From contig CAZPOV010000001.1 in assembly GCA_964588335.1 (NCBI GenBank), forward strand, positions 62,001-126,000: a stretch of DNA of 64,000 bases. The letters run 5' to 3'. The position numbers and the translations under genes were made by a program. This document shows, in pieces, positions 8,529 through 17,893 of this stretch. This stretch comes from JAGQZY01 sp964588335. GTDB lineage: Bacteria; Bdellovibrionota; Bdellovibrionia; Bdellovibrionales; JAGQZY01. Each line of letters begins with the position of its first letter. Within the stretch, counting starts at the first letter, position 1. Under the pieces are notes generated by a model, which was not told the origin of the DNA, searched no databases, and worked only from the letters and a program-made list of their open reading frames with translations.

Positions 8529-10034
8529 ATGTCAGAGTTAAAGCCCATTGAGTTCAAAGGCAATTTCGTAGACGGTGAATTTGTTATTCCAACCGGCAGT
8601 AAATTAAAATTTGAAAATTTCAGTCCTGCCAACCTAAACGACAAGACAATAGAAATCCAGACTGATATTGACCACGTGACCCAGGCTTGCGAAGCGGCGC
8701 AAAGAGCTTTTGTTGAGTGGTCGGTTCTGAGCATTGAAAAGAGAATGGAAATTCTTGAGAAAGTGAAACAAAAGTTCGAAGAGAAAGAAGAGGAATTCAC
8801 TCAAGTCATCGCGCGCGAAACCGGCAAACCATTGTGGGAAAGCAAGACAGAAGCAAAAGCAATTGTCGCTAAGTTTGACGTCACTTTTAAGCACTCTCTT
8901 GAATTGATTAAAGAGGTCCGTTTAGAGAATGCCTTACCTGGTGTTGACGGATTCATCCGCTATCGACCACGAGGTGTGTTTGCTGTTTTAGGGCCTTTCA
9001 ATTTTCCAGCCCACTTGCCAAATGGACATATTGTTCCGGCTTTGGTGACGGGCAACTGCGTTGTTTTCAAGCCTTCAGAGTTAACCCCAGCAACAGCTCA
9101 GCTGATGGCTCAGTGTTACCAGGAAGCGGGTGTGCCGGCTGGTGTTTTTAATCTGGTGCAGGGTAAGGGCGATGTCGGCAAGAGACTTGTTACCCACAAA
9201 CAAGTGGATGGAATTTTATTTACCGGGTCCTACGAGACAGGTTTGAAAATTGCTGAGTCAACAATCCAAGATTACTGGAAAATTCGCGCCCTTGAAATGG
9301 GTGGCAAAAATTCAACCATCATCTGGAAAGATGCCGATCTTGAAAAAGCTATTTACGAAAGTGTTATTGGTGTTTTCCTATCGGCGGGTCAGCGATGCTC
9401 TTGCACTTCGCGTATTTTCGTCCACAAAGATATAGCCAATGAATTTACCGAAAAATTTTATCAAAAAGCGAAAAAGCTAACAATCGGACACTGGTCACAA
9501 AACCCATTCATGGGGCCGGTGATCAACGAGAAGTCTCTGGATACTTATGTCCGATTTCAAGATATTGCGGTCCGCGAAGGGGCCGAAAAAATCATGCGAG
9601 GCAAGGCTTTGGAAAAAGAATACCCCGGTTATTATGTGGCGCCGAGTATCTACAAGGTCAAGGAATACAGCTCGAAATCGATCTATCAAAACACAGAGAT
9701 CTTTGGCCCAAATGCAGCCATCTATGAGATTGATGAAATCGAGAAAGCAGTGGATATCACCAACGCCAGTGGCTACGGACTGGCGATGGCTATTTTTACG
9801 AAAGAACGAGACAACTTTGAAAAGTGTTTAAAGCGGGCAAAAGTCGGACTGCTCAATTGGAACCGTACCACCAATGGTGCCAGTTCCCGTCTTCCTTTTG
9901 GTGGATATGGAAAATCAGGCAACGACAGACCATCGGCCCATTTTGCTGTTTATTATTGTACATCTCCGGTCGCCAGTTTAGAAGACCCAACACCTTTTGA
10001 TGAGAAAAAAGTGTTGCCTGGTATGAATTGGTAA
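8529..10034 (+). CDS. astD: Succinylglutamate-semialdehyde dehydrogenase-like protein (AstD family)
   Basis: 501 residues. Aldehyde dehydrogenase fold with NAD-binding motifs (GPFNFPAHLPNG, FTGSYETG), catalytic Glu in LEMGGKNS and catalytic Cys in GQRCSCTSR; the GQRC-C-R context is typical of AstD. GAGGAG lies upstream. The family oxidises N-succinylglutamate semialdehyde to succinylglutamate in the arginine succinyltransferase pathway. AstA, AstB and AstE are not in the window, so the exact acyl group remains open. Confidence 0.85.
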   Translation: MSELKPIEFKGNFVDGEFVIPTGSKLKFENFSPANLNDKTIEIQTDIDHVTQACEAAQRAFVEWSVLSIEKRMEILEKVKQKFEEKEEEFTQVIARETGKPLWESKTEAKAIVAKFDVTFKHSLELIKEVRLENALPGVDGFIRYRPRGVFAVLGPFNFPAHLPNGHIVPALVTGNCVVFKPSELTPATAQLMAQCYQEAGVPAGVFNLVQGKGDVGKRLVTHKQVDGILFTGSYETGLKIAESTIQDYWKIRALEMGGKNSTIIWKDADLEKAIYESVIGVFLSAGQRCSCTSRIFVHKDIANEFTEKFYQKAKKLTIGHWSQNPFMGPVINEKSLDTYVRFQDIAVREGAEKIMRGKALEKEYPGYYVAPSIYKVKEYSSKSIYQNTEIFGPNAAIYEIDEIEKAVDITNASGYGLAMAIFTKERDNFEKCLKRAKVGLLNWNRTTNGASSRLPFGGYGKSGNDRPSAHFAVYYCTSPVASLEDPTPFDEKKVLPGMNW

Positions 10035-10037
10035 ACG

Positions 10038-11084
10038 ATGAAGAAACTGTTTTTCTTAATTGTCTTTTTGGGTGTCGCTGCGGCTGGAATTCGACTGACC
10101 ATAGCCTTTTACTTGGCTAAAAAAGTTCATCTGGATGAGGCTAAAATTGTCATGGTGCCGAAGGGTGCCAGCTTAACCCGCGTGGCCCGAGACTTTTCAA
10201 ATCAGGGCCTTATCGACTACCCACGTCTGTTTGTCAAAATTGGCCAACTGTATGGGTTTGATGATTCCATTAAGTACGGAGAGTACCAATTCACCCCGAA
10301 AGACTCTTACAAAAACATTTTAGAAAAAATTGTCAGCGGCGATAACTTTAAGTACCAGGTGACTTTTCCGGAAGGTGATCATATTTTTGATTATGCCAAT
10401 ACCCTTGAGTCGAGCGGTCTTGTAAAAAAACAAGTTTTTTTAAACAAAGTTAAAGATCGTACATTAATTAAGAAATTACTGGGTGAGGATTTGCCCAGCT
10501 TGGAAGGGTATTTGTTTCCCGAAACCTATTCTTTTTCGAAAGTGGATGGAGTGAAGAAGATCATTTCAACCATGGTTAAAAAGTTCTTAAAAGAGACGAA
10601 AAATTTATCCTACGAAAAAATAGGCCTGACTCGTCACGAGCTTGTCACATTAGCCAGTATTGTTGAAAAGGAGACTGGCGCGGCTTTTGAAAGACCAGTC
10701 ATCTCTTCGGTTTTTCACAATCGATTGAAAAAAAGAATGCGCTTGCAAACAGATCCCACCATCATTTACGGAATCATGAATGAAACGGGTAAGGAAATTC
10801 GAAATATTCGAAAAAGTGATATCACCCGGCCTACGGCGTACAATACTTATGTGATTAATGGTCTCCCTCCTGGCCCCATTGGTAACCCTGGCATCGATGC
10901 TTTGCGTGCTGCTGCCAATCCTAAGGCGACGGACTATCTTTACTTTGTCAGTCAGAATGATGGAACTCATATTTTTACAAAGAGTTATAAAGACCACTTA
11001 AATGCTGTAAAAAAATACCAGTTGAATCCGAAAATGCGACAAGGAAAATCCTGGCGAGACCTAAACCAAAAGAAGGCTCAATGA
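10038..11084 (+). CDS. mltG: Endolytic murein transglycosylase
   Basis: 348 residues. One N-terminal transmembrane helix, a LysM-like/linker region (VMVPKGASLTRVARDF), then the YceG/MltG catalytic domain with the Glu in ASIVEKETG, the RLQTDPTIIYG motif and the C-terminal NPGIDALRAAANP motif. It cleaves nascent glycan strands in the periplasm and sets chain length. It follows astD by 3 bases and its end overlaps the next start. Confidence 0.92.
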   Translation: MKKLFFLIVFLGVAAAGIRLTIAFYLAKKVHLDEAKIVMVPKGASLTRVARDFSNQGLIDYPRLFVKIGQLYGFDDSIKYGEYQFTPKDSYKNILEKIVSGDNFKYQVTFPEGDHIFDYANTLESSGLVKKQVFLNKVKDRTLIKKLLGEDLPSLEGYLFPETYSFSKVDGVKKIISTMVKKFLKETKNLSYEKIGLTRHELVTLASIVEKETGAAFERPVISSVFHNRLKKRMRLQTDPTIIYGIMNETGKEIRNIRKSDITRPTAYNTYVINGLPPGPIGNPGIDALRAAANPKATDYLYFVSQNDGTHIFTKSYKDHLNAVKKYQLNPKMRQGKSWRDLNQKKAQ

Positions 11085-11512
11085 AATACGCGGTGATTTT
11101 ATTTGTTGTTTCCATACTTTTATCACTGGTACTCCTCAATCCAGCTGTCAAACAAAAGACCATGTCTCTGTTTTTAGACACCCAGAAACAAGTGTTGTCA
11201 CAATTGGAGATGCAGTCACAAGGACGAACCTACAAAATTGTGAAAGTCCAAAATCTTAACGGCTTGGCTGTTGAGCTTTATAAAATAGAAGAGGGAGAAT
11301 TAATTTTTCTCGACTCCAAAGAGCTGACAGATAAAAAGGATGCGTTCTACAAGTTTGGGGATAAAAAGCACAATCTTTTTCTTAAAGATATTAATTCAGA
11401 TGGTATGCCAGAAGTCATTTTACCTTCACTTGATAAAAACATGAAAGCCCGTTTGAACGTTTACTCGTTCGATTCTGTTAACGAAACTCTTGAAAAGCAG
11501 TCTCAACACTGA
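11081..11512 (+). CDS. Small membrane-anchored protein of unknown function
   Basis: 143 residues, with an N-terminal hydrophobic helix (about 3-20) and a soluble beta-rich domain. The segment KDINSDGMPEVILPS resembles a single FG-GAP/calcium-loop type repeat. It overlaps mltG by 4 bases (ATGA), so it is probably co-translated. Function not recognised. Confidence 0.7.
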   Translation: MKYAVILFVVSILLSLVLLNPAVKQKTMSLFLDTQKQVLSQLEMQSQGRTYKIVKVQNLNGLAVELYKIEEGELIFLDSKELTDKKDAFYKFGDKKHNLFLKDINSDGMPEVILPSLDKNMKARLNVYSFDSVNETLEKQSQH

Positions 11513-12187
11513 TCAAGGTTTGACGATAAATGAATAGTTGGTGCCTTGCCGCCAGCGATTGCGACGATGAGAGAAGTGACGGGCGCTGGTCACAGTATCC
11601 ACTGAAAACTCAAAAAAGTGTTTGATTCGATGTTTTTGAGCTCGAAGTTTTAAAATGGCACTGAGGTCGAGATACCAGTGATTCTTCTGGTCTAGAGACG
11701 GCTTAACCAGTCCACTTTTTAGGCCAGCAGTTAAATTTATGGCGTTCGATTTTAGGATGCGGTTGGCAATACCAGTGTCAACTTGGAAGCTATTAAAGCC
11801 GATGTGGGGACCGACAAAAATCTTTACTTGTTGGGGGTTTTTAAAAAACTTGATTGCCTTATCAAATATTCCGTTGGTAAATCCGCGCCATCCCATGTGA
11901 ACGCCCATAATTTTTCTTTCGTCGGCAATAAAGACAGGAAGACAGTCGGCTGTTTTGATGACAAGTATCTGTTTACGATGGTCTGTCCACAGAGCATCGG
12001 CTTTTGGAGCGTTCGATTGGCAACGAATGATCTCATTTCCATGGACCTGATGTATGGTGTAATAGGGATCTCGGCCATTTAAATCTTTAAGTTCAAAAGA
12101 GTCATCACCAAAGAAAATAGCTTTACCGCCTAAAGAAATGAGTTTCCCTTTTTCTTGTAGATCATTATATGTAGTCACCAAACCCAC
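11513..12187 (-). CDS. pgeF: Multicopper-oxidase-like laccase-domain protein (PgeF/YfiH)
   Basis: 224 residues of the YfiH/DUF152 family: HQVHG, KTADCLPVFI and GVHMGWRG carry the His-Cys-His zinc ligands. The family includes purine nucleoside phosphorylases and an enzyme that removes mis-incorporated L-Ser from peptidoglycan precursors. It overlaps the end of rluD by 23 bases, as this pair often does. It ends one base from the convergent small membrane protein gene, with no visible terminator. Confidence 0.88.
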   Translation of the reverse strand: MGLVTTYNDLQEKGKLISLGGKAIFFGDDSFELKDLNGRDPYYTIHQVHGNEIIRCQSNAPKADALWTDHRKQILVIKTADCLPVFIADERKIMGVHMGWRGFTNGIFDKAIKFFKNPQQVKIFVGPHIGFNSFQVDTGIANRILKSNAINLTAGLKSGLVKPSLDQKNHWYLDLSAILKLRAQKHRIKHFFEFSVDTVTSARHFSHRRNRWRQGTNYSFIVKP

Positions 12188-13133
12188 CTAGTTTAAAAAG
12201 AGGCTGCAAGTCCTCAGGTATGTCGGAAGTGAAGCTCACAAACTCTTTTTTAGAGGGATGATTAAACCCGAGCTCCTTGGCATGCAAGGCAAAACGATCC
12301 ATCTCAAGTATAAGTTTCTTCAAGCGTTGATTTTTAAGGTTTTTCGCTTGGTTTTTTCCGCCGTAGACTTCGTCACCGACAATCGGATTCTGTTCCGACG
12401 AGAGGTGCACTCGAATTTGATGGGTTCTGCCGGTTTCTAGCTGCATCTGAAAAAGACGAAATGGAGGGTGGCTATCGAGCATTTGATAATGAGTGATTGC
12501 AAGCTTTCCGTCTTCTTCATCGTTGGCCTGAAAGCGCTGACGATTTTTTGGGTCTCGAGTTAAAAAACTTTCAATTGTTCCGTCCTCGAGATTTCGATTT
12601 GAAAAGCACAAAGCCCAATATCGTCGATGAATCGTTTTCTTTAAAAACTGTTTAGCAAGGAAGGTGTGGGCTTTATCATTTTTTGCTAAAACGAGAAGTC
12701 CGCTTGTTCCTTTGTCGATTCGATGAACCAGGCCGGGGCGGTAACCCTCATCACTCTTGGATAGCTGAGTCTCCCTAGCAATTAAAGCGTTGATTAAAGT
12801 GTCGTTCTCATGGCCATAGGCCGGATGGACCACCAAGCCGGCTGGTTTATTGACGACAATGACATCACTATCTTCATAGGTGACATCAATTGGAAAATCA
12901 TAAGGGGTTAACTCAATTTTTCTTGGCGCAGGTATCTCGACAGAGATTTCATCACCGTCTTGAAGTTTGTAAGACGCCTTTTCGTTCTTATTGTTCACCC
13001 AAGCTAGTTTTTCTTCTATAAGTCTTTGCGCCTGTGAGCGAGACACCGTCATTCCTGCACGAGTGAGTCCGACATCAAGGCGCAGTCCGGTTAAGCTGTC
13101 GGCTGCACGAATTGATTTTTTTTCAGTTTTCAT
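12165..13133 (-). CDS. rluD: 23S rRNA pseudouridine synthase, RluD family
   Basis: 322 residues. S4 RNA-binding domain about 12-75 and a catalytic domain with the Asp in LVHRIDKGTSGLLV, plus the GRTHQIRVHL motif. It isomerises uridines of 23S rRNA helix 69 (RluD-type) or a related site. It overlaps the preceding J-domain/HTH gene by 11 bases and the following pgeF by 23. Confidence 0.9.
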   Translation of the reverse strand: MKTEKKSIRAADSLTGLRLDVGLTRAGMTVSRSQAQRLIEEKLAWVNNKNEKASYKLQDGDEISVEIPAPRKIELTPYDFPIDVTYEDSDVIVVNKPAGLVVHPAYGHENDTLINALIARETQLSKSDEGYRPGLVHRIDKGTSGLLVLAKNDKAHTFLAKQFLKKTIHRRYWALCFSNRNLEDGTIESFLTRDPKNRQRFQANDEEDGKLAITHYQMLDSHPPFRLFQMQLETGRTHQIRVHLSSEQNPIVGDEVYGGKNQAKNLKNQRLKKLILEMDRFALHAKELGFNHPSKKEFVSFTSDIPEDLQPLFKLGGFGDYI

Positions 13134-13770
13134 CTTTTAAAAGAGACATGAATGAAGGCACGACCTTCTGTTCATCAAGATCAAGAATACGACAGTATTG
13201 AATAATATAACCACGCACAAAAACGGGAGCCGGTAATACAGAAAAGTTATTATTCTCTATCGCGTAAAGGTGGCGAATCGCAATGCAGGTGCTGTTGGAA
13301 AACTGTTTCAAGTCTATTTTTTTATACTCACGAATTTTCTTAAGAAACAAACCATCGAAAACATCTTGTTTTTGGATTAAGTCTTCCATTGATTTATTTA
13401 CTGGATATTGACTTAATTTTGTCTGTCCGAAACCTTCCGGTAATGGATCTTTTTCAACAATAGATGAATCGATCTGTGGTGCGGATTCTTTTTTAGTTTG
13501 TAATTCAAAACTAGGAAGGTTGTTTTGAAATAGGCTTTGGTTTTCTAAGTCATATTCGCGACGCGAATTTGGCGAACCAATAACTGAGTAAGCTTCCTCC
13601 ACTAAATCCAACCAAGCCATCGCTTCATCTTTCGAAAAGATTTTAAAAATATTTGGATTTTCAAGTGAATATGTCTGTTGCGCTTTTTGGTAAGCTGAAT
13701 AAATATCGGATTGAGTCGCCTGGGGGGCAACATCAAGAACGGAATAATAATCAACTGTATCTAAACCCAT
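13123..13770 (-). CDS. Degenerate J-domain fused to a RodZ-like helix-turn-helix
   Basis: 215 residues. Residues about 6-78 fit a DnaJ J-domain (YYSVLDVAPQATQSDIYSAYQKA, then SVIGSPNSRREYD), but the HPD tripeptide needed to stimulate DnaK is replaced (TYSLENP). Residues about 135-215 form an HTH_25 domain of the RodZ N-terminal type (FLKKIREYKKIDLKQFS, FVRGYIIQYCR). There is no transmembrane segment. The start is supported only by a weak GGA. Role unknown; DNA or cytoskeleton interaction is possible. Confidence 0.72.
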   Translation of the reverse strand: MGLDTVDYYSVLDVAPQATQSDIYSAYQKAQQTYSLENPNIFKIFSKDEAMAWLDLVEEAYSVIGSPNSRREYDLENQSLFQNNLPSFELQTKKESAPQIDSSIVEKDPLPEGFGQTKLSQYPVNKSMEDLIQKQDVFDGLFLKKIREYKKIDLKQFSNSTCIAIRHLYAIENNNFSVLPAPVFVRGYIIQYCRILDLDEQKVVPSFMSLLKDEN

Positions 13771-13865
13771 ACAGTTCCAAGGTTAGCATAAAGCATCATC
13801 ATCGTGCTACGATGGTAAAACAAAAGGAACGCAAGGCGTAAACTCGACAAAGGTCCAGGAGGTTT

Positions 13866-14561
13866 TTAGAACCCGGTGGGTTTTAGTTTTTCTTCGGGGG
13901 CCGATGCTTTTATGTAAAGAGGATTCACCTGGTTCCAGGGTAAGGAATCTTGCAAATCTATCAGAGCGGTTTCGAGAAATAAATTTTTTAGTTCTAAAGA
14001 GAGAAACTGTTTTTCTAAACGCAGGTTCTTAAGGATCTCTGGGTCAATAAAGCGTTTGTAGGATTCTATTCCTGATCCACAAACGATATATTCTTTGTCG
14101 ACAAGAGATGAAAGATTGGCAATCGGAACGACTTGATTCTTTAAAACAGGCTCGCAGTCTTTAGAATAGGTCGACAGAAACACGGAGTTCTTTTGTGCGT
14201 CGACGGCGGAAAGTATACTCTGTCCTTTTCCAAAAGCATTGAGGGCCAGCAGGTCGAGGGCATTTATAGCAATCATGTTAGCATTTAAAGAGTAGGCCAG
14301 AGCTTTACTAAAATTAAGGCCGACGCGAATGCCAGTAAAGCTTCCTGGGCCAACAACACAAGCCACTTTTTGAATCTGAGAAATCGAAAATTGAGAGCTC
14401 TTTAAAAGTTCAGTAAACGCAGTGGTGATTTTTTCTGAATGAGACTTCGCCTTTTCCCAGGTAACTTCAAAATGGGTGTCTTTGTCTTTAAATAACAGGA
14501 GTTGGCCACGACTTTGTGAAGTGTCGACGGCCAAGGTTAAACTTTTGGGTTCGGGTGACAA
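13866..14561 (-). CDS. tsaB: tRNA threonylcarbamoyladenosine biosynthesis protein TsaB
   Basis: 231 residues with the ASKHA-fold start (LAVDTSQSRGQLLL) and the family hallmark GPGSFTGIRVGL. TsaB is the dimerisation partner of TsaD in t6A37 synthesis on ANN-reading tRNAs. It lies 2 bases after rseP on the same strand. The C-terminus is close to the usual length. Confidence 0.9.
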   Translation of the reverse strand: MSPEPKSLTLAVDTSQSRGQLLLFKDKDTHFEVTWEKAKSHSEKITTAFTELLKSSQFSISQIQKVACVVGPGSFTGIRVGLNFSKALAYSLNANMIAINALDLLALNAFGKGQSILSAVDAQKNSVFLSTYSKDCEPVLKNQVVPIANLSSLVDKEYIVCGSGIESYKRFIDPEILKNLRLEKQFLSLELKNLFLETALIDLQDSLPWNQVNPLYIKASAPEEKLKPTGF

Positions 14562-14563
14562 AG

Positions 14564-16231
14564 TTAACTACCTAAAATTCTTGTAAAATCATTAAACAAT
14601 GCAAACGCCATAAGGAAGAGGATAATCAGAAATCCAACCTGGTGTGCGACCTCGATTTTTCTCAAGCTCAATGGGGCCCCTTTGATCGCCTCCAACGTGA
14701 AAATCATTAAATGTCCGCCATCAAGGATAGGAATGGGAAGAAGGTTGATAATAAATAAGTTAATGGAAATGATCGCCATCATTTTCAAAAAGGCATTGGC
14801 ACCAATGCTCCAGCTTTGTTGCGCCACCTGACCAATGGAAATAATGCCGCTGACATTTTTCGAAGAGACTCGCGCTTGCAAAATTCGAACGAAACTTAAT
14901 ACTGTCATGCTCGTCCAGTGCCAGGTTTGTTGCATAGAGCGCTTTACAATTTGATTAAAATTGGTCGACTTCCAAAGGTAGGTTTTGGGCGCTACAAAAA
15001 GTGTTGGAATGACTCCGATCGTGAAGCGGTTTTCGGTTTCACCAAATCGACCTTCAAGTTCATTCATTTTAGGAGTCATTTCGAAGACTTGAGATTTTCC
15101 ATCACGAATCACTTCAACCTTCAGAGGATCACTTCCTTGTTCAAAGGAGCTGACATTTTTCACAATATCATTAAAAGAAATAATTTCGTTGCCGTTAATT
15201 TTTGTAATTCTATCAAGCCGCTGCAAGCCCGCTTGAGCGGCGGGACTGTCCTCTTGTACTTCGGCAATTACTGTTTCGGGCATAAAGATATCGAGCTCTT
15301 GATCTGTAAAATTTTGTCCACTAAGAGTGATGTTCAATTCTTTGAATTTATCTTCTTTACGAAAATCACTGTAACGGTGAACTTCTACTTTTGCTTTACC
15401 ATCGCCGTTAAAAACATTTTCTAAAAGAAGAGGCCTGATATCTTTAAACCACTGAACATCTTGACCATTAATTTTAACAATGCGATCGCCAGAGCGAAAG
15501 CCCGCCTGATCGAAATTACCATCAGGTACAACCCCAATGATGGGCATGTGAAGATTTGAAGTTAACCCACGAATCTTGCCGATGCGATCGGCTGTCGAGA
15601 ACAAATTGTCATTCTCACTTGATTTTGGCTCAATTTGAAGAGCCATTTCTTCGCCCATTCGTTCAATTTTAAAGGTCAGTTCTTTGTTGGCTGAATTTTC
15701 TATGATCTCTTGAACCTCAGTCCAAGTTTCGGTTGGCTCTCCATCTATGGATAAGATTCGATCGTAGGGACGAAGTCCTTTTTCATAAGCCACAGAGTTG
15801 GCTGCTATTTCTCCAACCTCAGGAGCCAAAGCTTTATCACCGATAGCTGCAACCCCGGCGAATAAAAAACATGCAAAAAACAAGTTCATCAGAGGGCCTG
15901 CCAAGGCAATGACAATTCTTTGACCCACTGGTTTGTGCAAATAAGATTGGGCTTTTAAGCTTTCTGGAATATCCTTGCCTGGTTCGTCGCCATACATTTT
16001 AACGTACCCGCCGAGCGGCAATGCTGAAACACAGTAAACCGTTCCACCCCGAACAAATTTAATAATTTTAGGTCCAAATCCCAGACTAAAGGTTTCGACG
16101 CGAACTTTATAAAACTTAGCGGCTAAAAAGTGGCCCAATTCGTGGACGAAAATTAAAAGTCCGAGGAGGACAATCATTGGAACTAAATAAGTCAGTCCCA
16201 GATTAAGTGATGAGGAGATTGAATCTATCAT
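14564..16231 (-). CDS. rseP: Site-2 protease RseP with three PDZ domains
   Basis: 555 residues, about 100 longer than the E. coli enzyme. The zinc site is HELGH at 30-34 and the second motif NLLPIPILDGGH is at about 496-507. Between them are three PDZ-like segments (about 136-200, 228-300, 320-390), each with the xGL/xGF...DRI.x.I(D/N)G pattern. The usual proteobacterial form has two. RseP cuts anti-sigma factors and signal-peptide remnants inside the inner membrane. The ATG has only a weak GGA upstream. Confidence 0.92.
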   Translation of the reverse strand: MIDSISSSLNLGLTYLVPMIVLLGLLIFVHELGHFLAAKFYKVRVETFSLGFGPKIIKFVRGGTVYCVSALPLGGYVKMYGDEPGKDIPESLKAQSYLHKPVGQRIVIALAGPLMNLFFACFLFAGVAAIGDKALAPEVGEIAANSVAYEKGLRPYDRILSIDGEPTETWTEVQEIIENSANKELTFKIERMGEEMALQIEPKSSENDNLFSTADRIGKIRGLTSNLHMPIIGVVPDGNFDQAGFRSGDRIVKINGQDVQWFKDIRPLLLENVFNGDGKAKVEVHRYSDFRKEDKFKELNITLSGQNFTDQELDIFMPETVIAEVQEDSPAAQAGLQRLDRITKINGNEIISFNDIVKNVSSFEQGSDPLKVEVIRDGKSQVFEMTPKMNELEGRFGETENRFTIGVIPTLFVAPKTYLWKSTNFNQIVKRSMQQTWHWTSMTVLSFVRILQARVSSKNVSGIISIGQVAQQSWSIGANAFLKMMAIISINLFIINLLPIPILDGGHLMIFTLEAIKGAPLSLRKIEVAHQVGFLIILFLMAFALFNDFTRILGS

Positions 16232-16347
16232 TTACGAGTCCATGGGTTGGTCCCTGAAGGGGACATTTTCGCAACACCCTTAAATGCTAACATAGGCAGG
16301 CAGGCAGAACCATAATTTTTGCCTGAATCGTCTGTCCGTACTACAAT

Positions 16348-17133
16348 TTAGGTGAAAGTCTGCATCCACAGATACAACACAGGACCAGCAAAGAGCAGTC
16401 CGTCAATACGGTCTAAAATACCACCATGCCCTGGTAGAATTTTTCCAGAATCTTTAACGCCGGAATAGCGTTTTAAAGTCGATTCAAAAAGATCACCCAC
16501 TTGGCTAAACAGGCTACCGGAAATGCAAACCACTAAGATGACCCATATCGGACTGCTATGTTGCAGAGTGGTTAAAAACCAAAAACTGCAAGCGCTGCCG
16601 CCGATCAATCCGGCGAGGCTCCCTTCCAGGGTTTTTTTAGGTGAAATTTGCGGGGCCAATGGCGTTTTGCCAACAAGGCGGCCCCCCAGATAGGCGAAGG
16701 TGTCGGTCAAAAAGCTTAAAATTAACAAGCCAGTAAAGTAATTGCCGCCAAAAACAAGGACGCCATGGGTGACGACGCCGGTAAAGCCGCCACAATACAG
16801 TGCTCCCACCGTCCATGAGGTTAACCTCGAAACCCGAGTCGAAATGCGTTCATCAACACAAAGAATGAAATAAGCCACCAGGGTGATAAACAGACTCATA
16901 AATGTAATAAAGGATTGTGAAAAAAATGTGAAAACCAGGAAAAAAGAAAAGGTGATACAAACGAACAAGGCTTGTACCAGTTTGTTATTTTTTTCCACCA
17001 TTTTTGAGAACTCTATACAACCAATAAAAGAAACGAGCGAACAGACGGCAACAAGACCGTTGGCTGCAAAGAAGTACCAGACAGCGAACAGAGCGCCTAC
17101 TCCTAATATGGCAGAGATCGCACGCACTAACAC
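16348..17133 (-). CDS. cdsA: Phosphatidate cytidylyltransferase
   Basis: 261 residues with about seven to eight membrane helices and the C-terminal CDP-diglyceride synthetase signature (SGKILPGHGGILDRIDG). It makes CDP-diacylglycerol, the precursor of all phospholipids. It sits 10 bases downstream of uppS in the usual uppS-cdsA-rseP order. A 116-base gap to rseP holds inverted repeats (a GTCCC/GGGAC hairpin and a GGCA tandem run) but no obvious terminator. Confidence 0.9.
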   Translation of the reverse strand: MLVRAISAILGVGALFAVWYFFAANGLVAVCSLVSFIGCIEFSKMVEKNNKLVQALFVCITFSFFLVFTFFSQSFITFMSLFITLVAYFILCVDERISTRVSRLTSWTVGALYCGGFTGVVTHGVLVFGGNYFTGLLILSFLTDTFAYLGGRLVGKTPLAPQISPKKTLEGSLAGLIGGSACSFWFLTTLQHSSPIWVILVVCISGSLFSQVGDLFESTLKRYSGVKDSGKILPGHGGILDRIDGLLFAGPVLYLWMQTFT

Positions 17134-17143
17134 CGCTTTCTCC

Positions 17144-17893
17144 TTAGTTATTCAATGATTGGTGGTTGTTGTTGTCGCTGGTGCGTACTTTACCAAAACG
17201 CCGCTCTCTTTTTTTGAAAGAAGCCAGGGCTTTTTCGTAATTGGCGATCGTAAAGTCGGGCCATAAGACATCGGTGAAATACAATTCTGTATACACACTC
17301 TGCCACGGTAGAAAATTTGAAAGTCGCCATTCGCCGCTGGTTCGGATCAATAAATCAGGGTCGGAAATGGGTGCGGTTTGCATAAAGCTATTGATTAACG
17401 ACTCAGTGATGTCTTCGGCTTTCAACTTGCCGGTTTCAATCAAGCGACCAATTTCCTGGGTGGCACGTGTGATTTCTTGGCGGCCGCCGTAGCTCAGTGC
17501 AAAAGTTAAAACCATGCCGGTGTTGTCTTTTGTTGCTTGCATGGTTTTCTCAACTTCGCGACGGACTTTTTCGGGGATTTTTTCAAGCTGTCCGACACAA
17601 CGGAATCGAATATTATTATTGATAAGAGATTGTCGTTCGCGAGTGATATAGCGTGACAGCAGGCGCATCAAGAAGTTTATTTCCTCTACGGGGCGGCCCC
17701 AATTTTCTTCGCTAAAAGCATAAAGTGTTAAAGCGGTGAGCTTCTTTTTAACACTGGTCTCAACAATCTTTTTGGCAACACGTGCTCCCTTGATGTGGCC
17801 GAAGACACGGTCACGAAGTCGAGCTTTTGCCCAACGGCCATTGCCATCCATGATGATGGCGACATGTTGAGGAACCAAGGGTGTTTCTGTCAT
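17144..17893 (-). CDS. uppS: Undecaprenyl diphosphate synthase
   Basis: 249 residues. cis-Prenyltransferase motifs are present: MDGNGRWA with the catalytic Asp, GHIKGARV, YAFSEENWGRP, and the C-terminal IRTSGEWRLSNFLPWQ and ELYF. It makes the C55 lipid carrier for peptidoglycan and O-antigen synthesis. The start overlaps the frr stop (ATGA). Confidence 0.93.
   Translation of the reverse strand: MTETPLVPQHVAIIMDGNGRWAKARLRDRVFGHIKGARVAKKIVETSVKKKLTALTLYAFSEENWGRPVEEINFLMRLLSRYITRERQSLINNNIRFRCVGQLEKIPEKVRREVEKTMQATKDNTGMVLTFALSYGGRQEITRATQEIGRLIETGKLKAEDITESLINSFMQTAPISDPDLLIRTSGEWRLSNFLPWQSVYTELYFTDVLWPDFTIANYEKALASFKKRERRFGKVRTSDNNNHQSLNN

Noticed and set aside
16250..16325. GTCCC/GGGAC hairpin and GGCAGGCAGGCAG run between cdsA and rseP as a terminator or repeat element
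   Set aside because: No T-run on the - strand and only three short tandem units; not enough to call a terminator or mobile repeat.
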